Shown piece by piece: positions 1-5,685 of a DNA stretch of 5,685 bases. The position numbers and the translations under genes are program-made. The stretch comes from RI-283 sp964487925. GTDB lineage: Bacteria; Pseudomonadota; Gammaproteobacteria; SZUA-140. The notes under the pieces are model-generated. The model was not told the DNA's origin. It searched no databases and saw only the letters and a list, made by a program, of their open reading frames with translations. Where the stretch lies: NCBI GenBank assembly GCA_964487925.1, contig CAZASZ010000083.1:1-5685 (forward strand), given 5' to 3'. Numbering within the stretch: the stretch's first letter is position 1; each line of letters begins with the position of its first letter.

Positions 1-58
1 CTACCAGGGCATCATTTACATATTCACCACTGTCCGGAGATAACAGTGTAAAGGTCGG
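1..58 (-). other. Start of a further domain (R17), cut by window edge
   Basis: Residues 1860-1878 begin P-T-F-T-L-L-S-P-D-S-G-E-Y-V-N after the junction V-D-N-T-H. This opening differs from R1-R15 and from R16, so a third domain type, or a second variant of the R16 class, probably starts here. The protein therefore continues well beyond the window. Nothing can be said of its end. Confidence 0.55.
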
Positions 59-3000
59 ATGTGTATTATCTACACGAAGTATTTGTCTATCAGTTGTATT
101 AGCATCCGTTAGTGCATTACCTGCGTTATCAGAGCCGCTGATAGATATAGTCGCTGTACCATCATTTCCTTCGGGTATTACTAAAGGATATATCCAAATG
201 GAATCATTCGCTGTGTCTGTCATATCCGTTGCCGTCAGGTCATCAGTCCCGGCAAAATCCACGGTAATTTGAGGGCTGGTGGACATACCATCATTAAATG
301 TTACAGTGATTGTAACTGGACTATCTTCCACACGCACTAATGAATCTGCCGGCACAATGGCTGCAGTAGGTTCATTAGTATCTATTCGTACACCTGTTAG
401 TGTATCACTCGTAGATTGATTACCAGCAGTATCTTCACTTACATAATAAAAAGAATATGTATCATCACTAATCGATGTAGATGGTGTGAGCGTAATATCT
501 GCTCCTCCGGCAGCAACAGTATCCACGGCAATTTGCGAGGTGTCACTACTACTGGAAACAGCGAACAGCTTCATAATGGAACCGGACTCAAGGTTTGAAC
601 TTTCCAGTGATGGTATAGGATCACTAGTCAGATTATCGGACGAGCTTTCGCCCAAGTCTTTGGAAATAATAAGATCGGGGGTCGACGGAGTTGAAGGTGC
701 AACATCATCAATGTTAACAACCAGAGCTGCACTCGTATCTGACACATTTCCAGCAGAATCTGTCGCAACGACTATTGCTTCATATCTTCCTTCACTTAAT
801 TCAGAATTAACTTGAAAGGTATCTGTGGATACTTGGGAAATATAGCCTGAAAAATATAATGAATTATTCAGCAACAGTTTTGCGTGATCACGCGAACTGT
901 TTGAAAGACCTGTAACTACAAGGTTTGGCTGCGTTATTTTTGTAATATTATCAGTGCTGGACAAACCAGAATCATCTGATGCTAATAAATCTGGTGTTGA
1001 AGGTATGTTAGGTGCTAAAGTGTCTATTCTCACTGTCAAAGTCGTTGCACTCTCAGATAAATTCCCAGCATAATCTTTCCGAAATGCGGTAACAGTTTTT
1101 ATACCGTTAGATAAATCTAAAGATGTCATTTCGTAGGTAAAGCCTGTAGAAATACCCCGGGCAACCGTATCTGTTGATGCATCAGTAATAACAAGTAATA
1201 GACTGTCTGTAGAAACAACATTCGTTATAGTGAAAGTTGGATTATAATCATTTGTTAGATTATCCGAATCAAGTGTGCCGGAATCAGAGGAAGCTTTTAA
1301 ATCAATGATCGGTGCACCGGGAACAGTGTTATCAAGAGTAATGTCCAATGATGAACTGGCAGAAACATCAGAAGTATTTCCGGCAGGATCCATTGCATAG
1401 GATTTAATGGTCACGGTTCCATCAGAGTAAGGTATAGCTGTCAGGTCAGATGCTGAAATGTCAATTGATGTATTAGAAGATGACAAATTTCTACCTACTG
1501 TATCTGTACTGGCGCCTTGGGTAGTGACTACAAAAACTGAATCACCTGATGTCACGTTCGAGATTGTGAATTCAGGTGTAAAGTCTTTTGTTAAATTGTC
1601 TGAGTTTGATGTTCCTGTATCACTGGAATTTTTTAAATCAATTCCAGTTGGTGGATCGGGGTCTGTCAAATCAATTGTTATTGATAATGCATCGCTTGTG
1701 GCTGAAACATTGCCTGCAGAGTCAATAGCAACAAGAGTGATATTATATGTTCCGCCTGTTAAAGCACTACCTAATTGAAATGTATCTCGGGTTGCCTGGG
1801 ACATTACAGCAGCTTTGTTAATACCATCATCAACAAGGATACGTAGAGAGTCCAATGTGTTTGATAGACCCGTTAAATCAAATGATGGTTGGGCAACATT
1901 TGTGTAGTTATCTGTTGCTTCAAAACCGTTATCATCTGAAGCGAGTAAATCAGGAGCATTTGGTTTGCTCGGTTTTTGGGTATCAATGACAAGACCAATA
2001 GAACTTGATGCAATACTTATATTGCCAGCTAAGTCAATACTTTTTGATGTTACAGTATAATTACCATCTGTCAATGCAGATGAAACAGTCAAATCAATTG
2101 TTGAAGAAGTTGATACTCCAGAACTAACAGTTGCACCACCAATCAATATTAATATTGAATCCGTATTAGTCACACCAGAAACTGTAAACTCAGGTGTTGT
2201 GTTATTTGTTAATCGATCATCTGTCCTAATTCCAGAATCTGAGTTTGTTTTTAAGACGATTGTTGTTGGTGCGGTGGGTGCTTGGGTATCTATTTCTAAA
2301 CCAGATAAAGTTGAAGAAGCTTGGCTTAAATTTCCGGCAGGATCACGAGCCAAAACTTTTACAGAATAAGTATTATCACCTACTGCATCCGCTGTAACCT
2401 CCATTGAAGTTCCGGTGGCTATAACCCGCGCCACCGTATCTGTGTTGAAAATTAAATAAATAGAATCGTTCTGTGTTATATTTGAGATAGTAAAACTTGG
2501 AGTATCGTCATTGGTTATATTATCAGAATCCAGTCTACCGAGGTCGCTTGCGGCTAATAGGACAGGCGCACTGGGTGCATTAGGAGCCGTTCGATCGATT
2601 TCCAGGGTTAAAACATCTGATGTATCTGAAACATTACCGACAGAATCAATTGCAACAGCCGTTACACTGTATGTTCCTTCTGCTTGGTCACTACTAGGAC
2701 CTAAATCTATTGTACTACTGCCATTTGCAGTCCTTCCTGATGCGATCATCAGAGTATCATTGAATATTAACTGGATAGAGTCACGGTTTGTTGAATGCAA
2801 TCCACCAATAGTAAACTCTGGTTGTTGATTCATAGTGATTGCATCTGTGTTATCAAATCCTGTATCAGTTGCAGGTTTGATAGTTATGGATGAAGGAGCA
2901 TTTGGAGCCGTGGCGTCAATTTCAATACTCAAGGCTGAACTTGGACCGCTTTCATTTCCAGCAAGATCGATCGCCTTTGCAGTCGCTGAATAGGTATTGG

Positions 3001-5635
3001 AAGCTAGATTATTCCCAATCGTCAATGTTATTGGATCTCCAGATGCTATATTACCGGCCACTTCAGAGCCAATTGTTAATACTATTGAATCGCCTGATGT
3101 AATACCGGATACTGAAAATGATGGCGTTTGATCGTTCGTTTTGTCATCATTATTCAGAATCCCTGTATCAGATCCATTGACTAGATTGGGTGTATCCGGC
3201 ACCGTTGGATCAGTGACATCTAGCACAAAAGAAGTAAGAGTCGTACCATCAGTAGTATTACCGGCCTGATCCTTCGCAATTACATAAATATCATAGGTTA
3301 CATTACCTGTTAAAGATGAGGATGTAATAGAAGCGGTAGTTCCGCTGGCCAGTACCCGGCCGGTTGTATCTTTTGCGCTTGTTGACTGGTTTTGAAATAC
3401 TAATAACAGTGAATCACCACTTGTTACATTGCTAATTGAAAGCTGAGGTTGAGTTTCATTTGTAATATTATCTGTATTATCTCTACCCGTATCACTTGCA
3501 TCCATAAGGTCTGGTGCATTTGGCGTTGCCGGAGCTTGAATATCGATTGTTACAGATAAGTTGCTAGAAGAGGCACTTGCATTACCAGCGAGATCATAAG
3601 CAACAGCTGACGCAGTATAACCACCACTAGTCAATGCAACGGGCACTGTAATTTCTACAGACGTTCCAGAGGAAATTTCATCTATTGTTTGACCTCCGAT
3701 AGACAATATGACTGAATCTGTTGCCGTCACTCCGGAGATAGTAAAAGTAGGGGTAGTTGATGATGTATAATTATCTGTTGACGAAAAACCTGAATCTGAT
3801 ATTGATTTAAGGTCTGGTTTATTTGGAGTTGCCGGTGCAGAAGTATCAACAGTAATATTCAGATTACTACTGACCGTAGACACATTCCCGGCTGGATCTA
3901 TTGCTTTTGCCGAGAGTGTGTGTGAGCCATCAGCCAAAGAGGCTGTTAATGTGATATCCATGCTCGTAGCTGTTACTACTTCAGATTGAATTTGAACACC
4001 TACGTCATAAATGTAAATTGTATCCAATGCAGTTAAATTACCTATTGTTAATGTAGGTGTTTGATCAGATGTAATATCGTCATTAGTTAATTGTCCCAAA
4101 TCACTCGAGGCTTTTAAGTCAATCGTAGGTTTACCTGGTGCATCCGTGTCTATTGATATAGCCAGTATTTCGGATGAAACTGAGGCATTTCCTGACGGAT
4201 CGTACGCAATTGCAGTTACATTATAATCCCCTTGAGTCTGACCGTTCACAGTAAAAGTAACAGAAGAATTGCCAGAACCAACTTTTTCACGATCAACAAT
4301 CGTTGACCCAAATATTAAATGGACCGAATCGCCTGCCGTTACCGACCCGACAGAAATATCCAAGTTATTTGTACTCGTGCCAAGATTAGTTAAATTATCT
4401 GTCGCAGAGTTACCAGTATCGAATGACACTTCCAAATCCGGTGTTCCAGGCTTTGCAGGCACAACTGTATCTATTGTAATGGATAATGAGCTGGACTCTG
4501 TGGAAATATTGCCTGCATTATCAACCACTTTAACAGTAATTGAATAGGTATTGTCAGAAATAGCAACGTTTGGAATAATATCAAAGTAACCATACGAATT
4601 TGAATTTGGAAATGAATCGCTTATCGTTGTATAAGTGCCGCCTAAATATAATTTAATTATATTATCAGTTTGAAAATTTCCACTACCGGAAAAAACTCTA
4701 ATAGATGGTGTATTATCATTGGTAAGATCATCAGTGGTTGAATTACCGGTATCAGATTCTGGATTTAAATCTGGTGTTTGTGGCGTTGAAGGGGATTGAG
4801 TGTCCACCGTAACAACTAAATAACTCGATTGAGCTATTGATCCATATTGATTACTCACCAATGATCGCATGTAATAACTTCCGAACCCATTGGATCCACC
4901 ATCATTAGTTAATCCTGAAACAGTTAAAGTAGCAGTTGATGTAGTTGTAGTTTCATTCGGAATTAATTCTGCTCCTCCACTATTGTAAAAACCGTAGTAA
5001 TTATCAATTAATTGAATCTGAAAGTTGCTCCCGGATACATCTACATTTGATACCGTTAGTTGAGCACTTGTGACATTAGTTTCATTATCTATTGAACTTG
5101 TCCCACTATCGTAAGCAACCTTCAAGTCAGGGGTGCCGGGTGTTGAAGGAGGTGACATTCTAAAAATATATGTACTACTCAGTGATAGAGTATCATCATT
5201 TGATGAGTTACCTGTATCAATTCTTTTAACATACATCTTGAACTTTTTTCCATCGTTAACAAAATTCGGAGATGGATTTTCGTTGTCAAACCATGTATAA
5301 TCGATATTAGTAGTAATAGTGCCAGTAGCAAATGCGTTTGCTACTGCCCCTCCCCACGTCTCATCATAAACATAATCACCATCACCATCACTATCTATAG
5401 CTATAAATATTTGATAAGCATTATGATTCCCAGTTAATGTAAATCCACAAGTCATGTAATATGATGTATTATTCCAATAAGTATTACCAGTTCCATCATC
5501 CGCACTCAATATGTACATCCAATTAGAAGACGAAGAAATAGAAGCTGTCCCTGACGCAGTAATCGTGGCAAAAACTACACTGTTAATAAACAATAAGAGG
5601 AATATTAACTTAATAAAAATTGAGTGTTTCTTCAT
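1..5635 (-). CDS. Giant secreted Ig-like repeat protein, probable surface adhesin/stalk (3' end outside window)
   Basis: The frame is open from the ATG at 5633-5635 to the left edge: 1878 complete codons plus one base, no internal stop. In order it encodes a signal peptide (residues 1-23), an N-terminal domain with a calcium-type loop (24-162), fifteen related Ig-like domains R1-R15 (163-1755), an Ig-like domain of another type (1756-1859) and the start of a further domain (1860-1878). The repeats carry the D-x-AGN and ID-T-x-x-P signatures of bacterial Ig-like domains resembling the Pfam Big_13 group. The mature part is rich in Ser, Thr, Asp and Asn, poor in Lys and Arg, and has a single Cys (residue 63). 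Such proteins are usually long cell-surface or biofilm adhesins; that role is inferred. This ATG is chosen because MKKHS begins a classic signal peptide. The frame stays open upstream to the window edge, with a possible TTG at 5672-5674, so a longer start is not strictly excluded. No enzymatic motif is visible. The C-terminal anchoring or secretion signal cannot be seen. Confidence 0.95.
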   Translation of the reverse strand, partial: MKKHSIFIKLIFLLLFINSVVFATITASGTASISSSSNWMYILSADDGTGNTYWNNTSYYMTCGFTLTGNHNAYQIFIAIDSDGDGDYVYDETWGGAVANAFATGTITTNIDYTWFDNENPSPNFVNDGKKFKMYVKRIDTGNSSNDDTLSLSSTYIFRMSPPSTPGTPDLKVAYDSGTSSIDNETNVTSAQLTVSNVDVSGSNFQIQLIDNYYGFYNSGGAELIPNETTTTSTATLTVSGLTNDGGSNGFGSYYMRSLVSNQYGSIAQSSYLVVTVDTQSPSTPQTPDLNPESDTGNSTTDDLTNDNTPSIRVFSGSGNFQTDNIIKLYLGGTYTTISDSFPNSNSYGYFDIIPNVAISDNTYSITVKVVDNAGNISTESSSLSITIDTVVPAKPGTPDLEVSFDTGNSATDNLTNLGTSTNNLDISVGSVTAGDSVHLIFGSTIVDREKVGSGNSSVTFTVNGQTQGDYNVTAIAYDPSGNASVSSEILAISIDTDAPGKPTIDLKASSDLGQLTNDDITSDQTPTLTIGNLTALDTIYIYDVGVQIQSEVVTATSMDITLTASLADGSHTLSAKAIDPAGNVSTVSSNLNITVDTSAPATPNKPDLKSISDSGFSSTDNYTSSTTPTFTISGVTATDSVILSIGGQTIDEISSGTSVEITVPVALTSGGYTASAVAYDLAGNASASSSNLSVTIDIQAPATPNAPDLMDASDTGRDNTDNITNETQPQLSISNVTSGDSLLLVFQNQSTSAKDTTGRVLASGTTASITSSSLTGNVTYDIYVIAKDQAGNTTDGTTLTSFVLDVTDPTVPDTPNLVNGSDTGILNNDDKTNDQTPSFSVSGITSGDSIVLTIGSEVAGNIASGDPITLTIGNNLASNTYSATAKAIDLAGNESGPSSALSIEIDATAPNAPSSITIKPATDTGFDNTDAITMNQQPEFTIGGLHSTNRDSIQLIFNDTLMIASGRTANGSSTIDLGPSSDQAEGTYSVTAVAIDSVGNVSDTSDVLTLEIDRTAPNAPSAPVLLAASDLGRLDSDNITNDDTPSFTISNITQNDSIYLIFNTDTVARVIATGTSMEVTADAVGDNTYSVKVLARDPAGNLSQASSTLSGLEIDTQAPTAPTTIVLKTNSDSGIRTDDRLTNNTTPEFTVSGVTNTDSILILIGGATVSSGVSTSSTIDLTVSSALTDGNYTVTSKSIDLAGNISIASSSIGLVIDTQKPSKPNAPDLLASDDNGFEATDNYTNVAQPSFDLTGLSNTLDSLRILVDDGINKAAVMSQATRDTFQLGSALTGGTYNITLVAIDSAGNVSATSDALSITIDLTDPDPPTGIDLKNSSDTGTSNSDNLTKDFTPEFTISNVTSGDSVFVVTTQGASTDTVGRNLSSSNTSIDISASDLTAIPYSDGTVTIKSYAMDPAGNTSDVSASSSLDITLDNTVPGAPIIDLKASSDSGTLDSDNLTNDYNPTFTITNVVSTDSLLLVITDASTDTVARGISTGFTYEMTSLDLSNGIKTVTAFRKDYAGNLSESATTLTVRIDTLAPNIPSTPDLLASDDSGLSSTDNITKITQPNLVVTGLSNSSRDHAKLLLNNSLYFSGYISQVSTDTFQVNSELSEGRYEAIVVATDSAGNVSDTSAALVVNIDDVAPSTPSTPDLIISKDLGESSSDNLTSDPIPSLESSNLESGSIMKLFAVSSSSDTSQIAVDTVAAGGADITLTPSTSISDDTYSFYYVSEDTAGNQSTSDTLTGVRIDTNEPTAAIVPADSLVRVEDSPVTITVTFNDGMSTSPQITVDFAGTDDLTATDMTDTANDSIWIYPLVIPEGNDGTATISISGSDNAGNALTDANTTDRQILRVDNTHPTFTLLSPDSGEYVNDALV
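59..370 (-). repeat. Ig-like domain of a different type (R16), residues 1756-1859
   Basis: After the usual I-D-T-N-E-P junction the pattern changes. The domain opens P-T-A-A-I-V-P, has a strand V-T-I-T-V-T-F-N-D-G, an Ala/Thr/Met/Asp-rich middle (about residues 1790-1805), and ends with G-N-D-G-T-A-T-I-S-I-S-G followed by S-D-N-A-G-N. The S-G-x-D-x-A-G-N end is known from another class of bacterial Ig-like domains in secreted repeat proteins. It lacks the P-x-x-P-D-L linker and the S-D-x-G turn of R1-R15. It marks a switch of domain type along the stalk. Confidence 0.7.
371..697 (-). repeat. Last domain of the main array, R15 (b-like), residues 1647-1755
   Basis: R15 begins P-S-T-P-S-T-P-D-L like its neighbours and ends D-T-A-G-N-Q-S with a final I-D-T. 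It has D-T-V-A-A-G-G where subtype b domains have D-T-V-[AG]-R, so it is a degenerate b domain that continues the b-a-c order after R14. It has no D-S-[ILV] motif; the corresponding stretch is E-S-G-S-I-M-K. It borders a domain of a different type. Confidence 0.7.
698..1660 (-). repeat. Three-domain super-repeat, unit 3 (R12-R13-R14; subtypes b-b-c), residues 1326-1646
   Basis: R12 (1322-1660) is subtype b with D-T-V-G-R. R13 (1013-1321) sits where subtype a would be expected but is also b-like, with D-T-V-A-R and the turn L-D-S-D-N shared with R9. R14 (698-1012) is subtype c, with T-G-L-S-N, R-D, S-Q-V-S-T-D-T-F-Q and D-S-A-G-N-V-S-D-T-S. R11 and R14 are the most alike pair noticed in the array. 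R13 looks like a replacement of the subtype a domain, for example by recombination with an R9-like copy. Confidence 0.65.
1661..2584 (-). repeat. Three-domain super-repeat, unit 2 (R9-R10-R11; subtypes b-a-c), residues 1018-1325
   Basis: R9 (2279-2584) is subtype b, with D-T-V-A-R and D-P-A-G-N. R10 (1973-2278) is subtype a, with I-G-G-A-T and D-L-A-G-N. R11 (1661-1972) is subtype c, with Q-P, T-G-L-S-N, S-Q-A-T-R-D-T-F-Q and D-S-A-G-N-V-S-A-T-S. The unit is 924 bases long. It is the clearest copy of the b-a-c order. Confidence 0.7.
2585..3532 (-). repeat. Three-domain super-repeat, unit 1 (R6-R7-R8; subtypes b-a-c), residues 702-1017
   Basis: R6 (3209-3532) is subtype b, with D-T-T-G-R in the middle strand and D-Q-A-G-N. 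R7 (2906-3208) is subtype a, with an I-G-S turn and D-L-A-G-N. R8 (2585-2905) is subtype c, with Q-Q-P before the strand, G-G-L followed by R-D-S, and D-S-V-G-N-V-S-D-T-S. The unit is 948 bases long. The same order of subtypes follows in the next unit. Confidence 0.7.
3533..4459 (-). repeat. Ig-like domains R3-R5, residues 393-701
   Basis: These are three compact domains of 107, 101 and 101 residues with complete signatures: a linker with P-D-L or I-D-L, S-D-x-G, D-[ST]-[IV] at residues 436-438, 538-540 and 640-642, and D-P-S-G-N, D-P-A-G-N and D-L-A-G-N respectively. R5 belongs to subtype a (I-G-G turn plus D-L-A-G-N), which recurs in R7 and R10. R4 shares the start I-D-L-K-A-S-S-D with R13, far along the array, which suggests exchange or duplication between distant copies. 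Confidence 0.8.
4460..5149 (-). repeat. Divergent outer Ig-like domains R1-R2, residues 163-392
   Basis: These two are the longest of the early domains (119 and 111 residues) and the least like the rest. R1 keeps the linker and the Y-D-S-G turn but has S-N-Q-Y-G-S where the others have D-x-AGN, and it carries Gly/Tyr/Asn-rich insertions around residues 210-250. R2 keeps the S-D-T-G-N-S-T-T-D-D turn and D-N-AGN but has a Tyr/Asn/Ser-rich insertion around 325-345. Both lack the D-S-[ILV] motif found in R3-R13. They may be specialised or older copies near the exposed tip. Confidence 0.75.
5360..5395 (-). other. EF-hand-like calcium-binding loop, residues 81-92
   Basis: Residues 81-92 read D-S-D-G-D-G-D-Y-V-Y-D-E. 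This places Asp at positions 1, 3 and 5, Gly at 6 and Glu at 12, as in canonical 12-residue EF-hand loops. The flanks look like beta-strands rather than helices, so it is more likely a calcium loop within a beta-sandwich than a true helix-loop-helix EF-hand. Calcium binding is inferred from the ligand pattern only. Confidence 0.7.
5375..5392. repeat. Three-copy hexamer repeat (ATCACC-type) inside the calcium loop
   Basis: On the plus strand ATCACC occurs twice, followed by ATCACT. On the coding strand this gives alternating Asp-Gly codons (D-G-D-G-D-S read with neighbours). The period is six bases, so gain or loss of a copy keeps the frame and would change the length of the acidic loop. It is short and may simply reflect the amino-acid pattern. 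Confidence 0.6.
5567..5635 (-). other. Sec signal peptide, residues 1-23
   Basis: The first 23 residues have a short basic start (M-K-K-H), a hydrophobic core rich in Ile, Leu and Phe (about residues 6-17) and a V-V-F-A end at residues 20-23 that fits signal peptidase I cleavage before Thr24. A Lys at position 9 sits near the start of the core. There is no Cys at the cleavage point, so this is not a lipoprotein signal. It sends the protein across the inner membrane; how it crosses or attaches to the outer membrane would depend on the unseen C-terminus. Confidence 0.88.
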
Positions 5636-5685
5636 TTTTAGAGTTTTCGAAATGATTTTAGAGATTAAACCCAAGCATGATGAGT
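5636..5685 (-). promoter_or_regulatory. 5' leader of the repeat protein, no clear Shine-Dalgarno
   Basis: The 50 bases ahead of the ATG are AT-rich and end in an A-rich run (coding strand CTCTAAAAATG). I see no GGAGG-like site at the usual distance. An A-rich leader without a Shine-Dalgarno is common in Bacteroidota and related groups. A TAAAAT at 5655-5660 (coding strand) could be a -10-like element, but no matching upstream box at proper spacing is visible. The promoter probably lies further upstream, beyond the window. Confidence 0.35.

Larger units (their letters stand above)
371..5149 (-). repeat. Array of 15 bacterial Ig-like domains (R1-R15), residues 163-1755
   Basis: Domain borders were set at the first Pro of the P-x-x-P-x-x-P-D-L linker. 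They are R1 4793-5149, R2 4460-4792, R3 4139-4459, R4 3836-4138, R5 3533-3835, R6 3209-3532, R7 2906-3208, R8 2585-2905, R9 2279-2584, R10 1973-2278, R11 1661-1972, R12 1322-1660, R13 1013-1321, R14 698-1012, R15 371-697. Each has the same order: Pro-rich linker, S-D-x-G followed by a D-N/D-x-T turn, a P-x-F-T-I-S strand, D-S-[ILV] before a hydrophobic strand, a G-x-Y strand, D-x-AGN, and a final strand ending I-D-T. Lengths are 101-119 residues. The conserved acidic residues at the domain junctions suit calcium stiffening as in other large adhesins, which is inference. The family resembles Pfam Big_13; the exact assignment needs a profile search. Confidence 0.93.
5150..5566 (-). other. N-terminal non-repeat domain, residues 24-162
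   Basis: About 139 residues between the signal peptide and the first Ig-like repeat do not match the repeat pattern. They are richer in aromatics (Trp39, Trp53, Trp93, several Tyr) than the array and contain the only Cys (63). The core stretch, about residues 59-95, reads as a beta-strand (Y-Q-I-F-I-A-I) leading into an acidic D-x-D-x-D-G loop. This resembles beta-sandwich domains such as GEVED-type modules, where a strand is followed by a DxDGDF-like calcium loop, but I cannot assign a family with certainty. The segment ends in a Pro-rich linker (S-P-P-S-T-P) identical in style to the linkers between repeats. As the distal end of a stalk it is a plausible ligand-binding tip; that is inference. 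Confidence 0.7.

Noticed and set aside
416..598. Plus-strand open frame of 60 codons
   Set aside because: Lies opposite the continuous minus-strand gene (R15), has a Cys/Arg-rich low-quality product and no ribosome site; a shadow.
486..815. Plus-strand open frame of 109 codons
   Set aside because: Antisense to R14-R15. Similar peptides recur opposite R11 and R8, which is explained by the repeated sense codons.
1458..1778. Plus-strand open frame of 106 codons
   Set aside because: Antisense shadow of R11-R12; see the recurring family-like artefact.
2511..2828. Plus-strand open frame of 105 codons
   Set aside because: Antisense shadow of R8-R9.
2890..3102. Plus-strand open frame of 70 codons
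   Set aside because: Antisense to R7-R8 in a different frame, Gln/Leu/Arg-rich with no domain; the sense frame is clearly the coding one.
4269..4547. Plus-strand open frame of 92 codons
   Set aside because: Antisense shadow of R2-R3.
371..5149. Regular period of roughly 300 bases as a possible CRISPR, tandem DNA repeat or mobile array
   Set aside because: The period lies in the protein, not in exact DNA identity. No long identical stretches or spacer structure are visible, and the frame is continuous.
5244..5249. Run of six T (six A in the coding strand) as a possible phase-variation tract
   Set aside because: Too short for typical slipped-strand switching; it encodes a Lys-Lys pair in the N-terminal domain.
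5658..5678. Six-codon minus-strand open frame (ATG to TAA) in the leader
   Set aside because: Too short, with no ribosome site and no attenuator-like hairpin seen; expected by chance.

Overview
The window holds essentially one gene: a very large, extracellular-type repeat protein on the minus strand. It starts at 5635, reads leftwards and runs off the left edge still open. I translated the whole frame codon by codon. There is no stop in 1878 consecutive codons, and the protein is coherent throughout, so everything left of 5635 is coding sequence.

Layout in protein order (right to left). A 50-base leader at 5636-5685 has no convincing Shine-Dalgarno. A Sec-type signal peptide follows (5567-5635), then an N-terminal beta-rich domain with an EF-hand-like calcium loop (5150-5566). 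Next come fifteen related bacterial immunoglobulin-like (Ig-like) domains of 101-119 residues (371-5149). One Ig-like domain of a different type follows (59-370), and the first residues of a further domain are cut by the window edge (1-58). The C-terminus, and with it any sorting or anchoring signal, lies outside the window.

The most notable structure is in the array. The domains fall into three recognisable subtypes. From domain R6 onward they follow the order b-a-c, b-a-c, b-b-c, b, which is a three-domain super-repeat of about 925-965 bases. This suggests that the array grew partly by duplication of three-domain blocks, followed by heavy divergence. At nucleotide level the copies are too different for the repeat to be obvious.

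The organism is an AT-rich bacterium. The absence of an obvious Shine-Dalgarno and the Ser/Thr/Asp/Asn-rich, almost Cys-free secreted Ig-repeat protein would suit Bacteroidota or related lineages (Ignavibacteria, Marinimicrobia and similar). That is only a weak inference. The likely role is a long, calcium-stiffened surface stalk or adhesin. No defence system, mobile element, RNA gene or CRISPR array is visible, and the plus-strand open frames are antisense shadows of the repeats.
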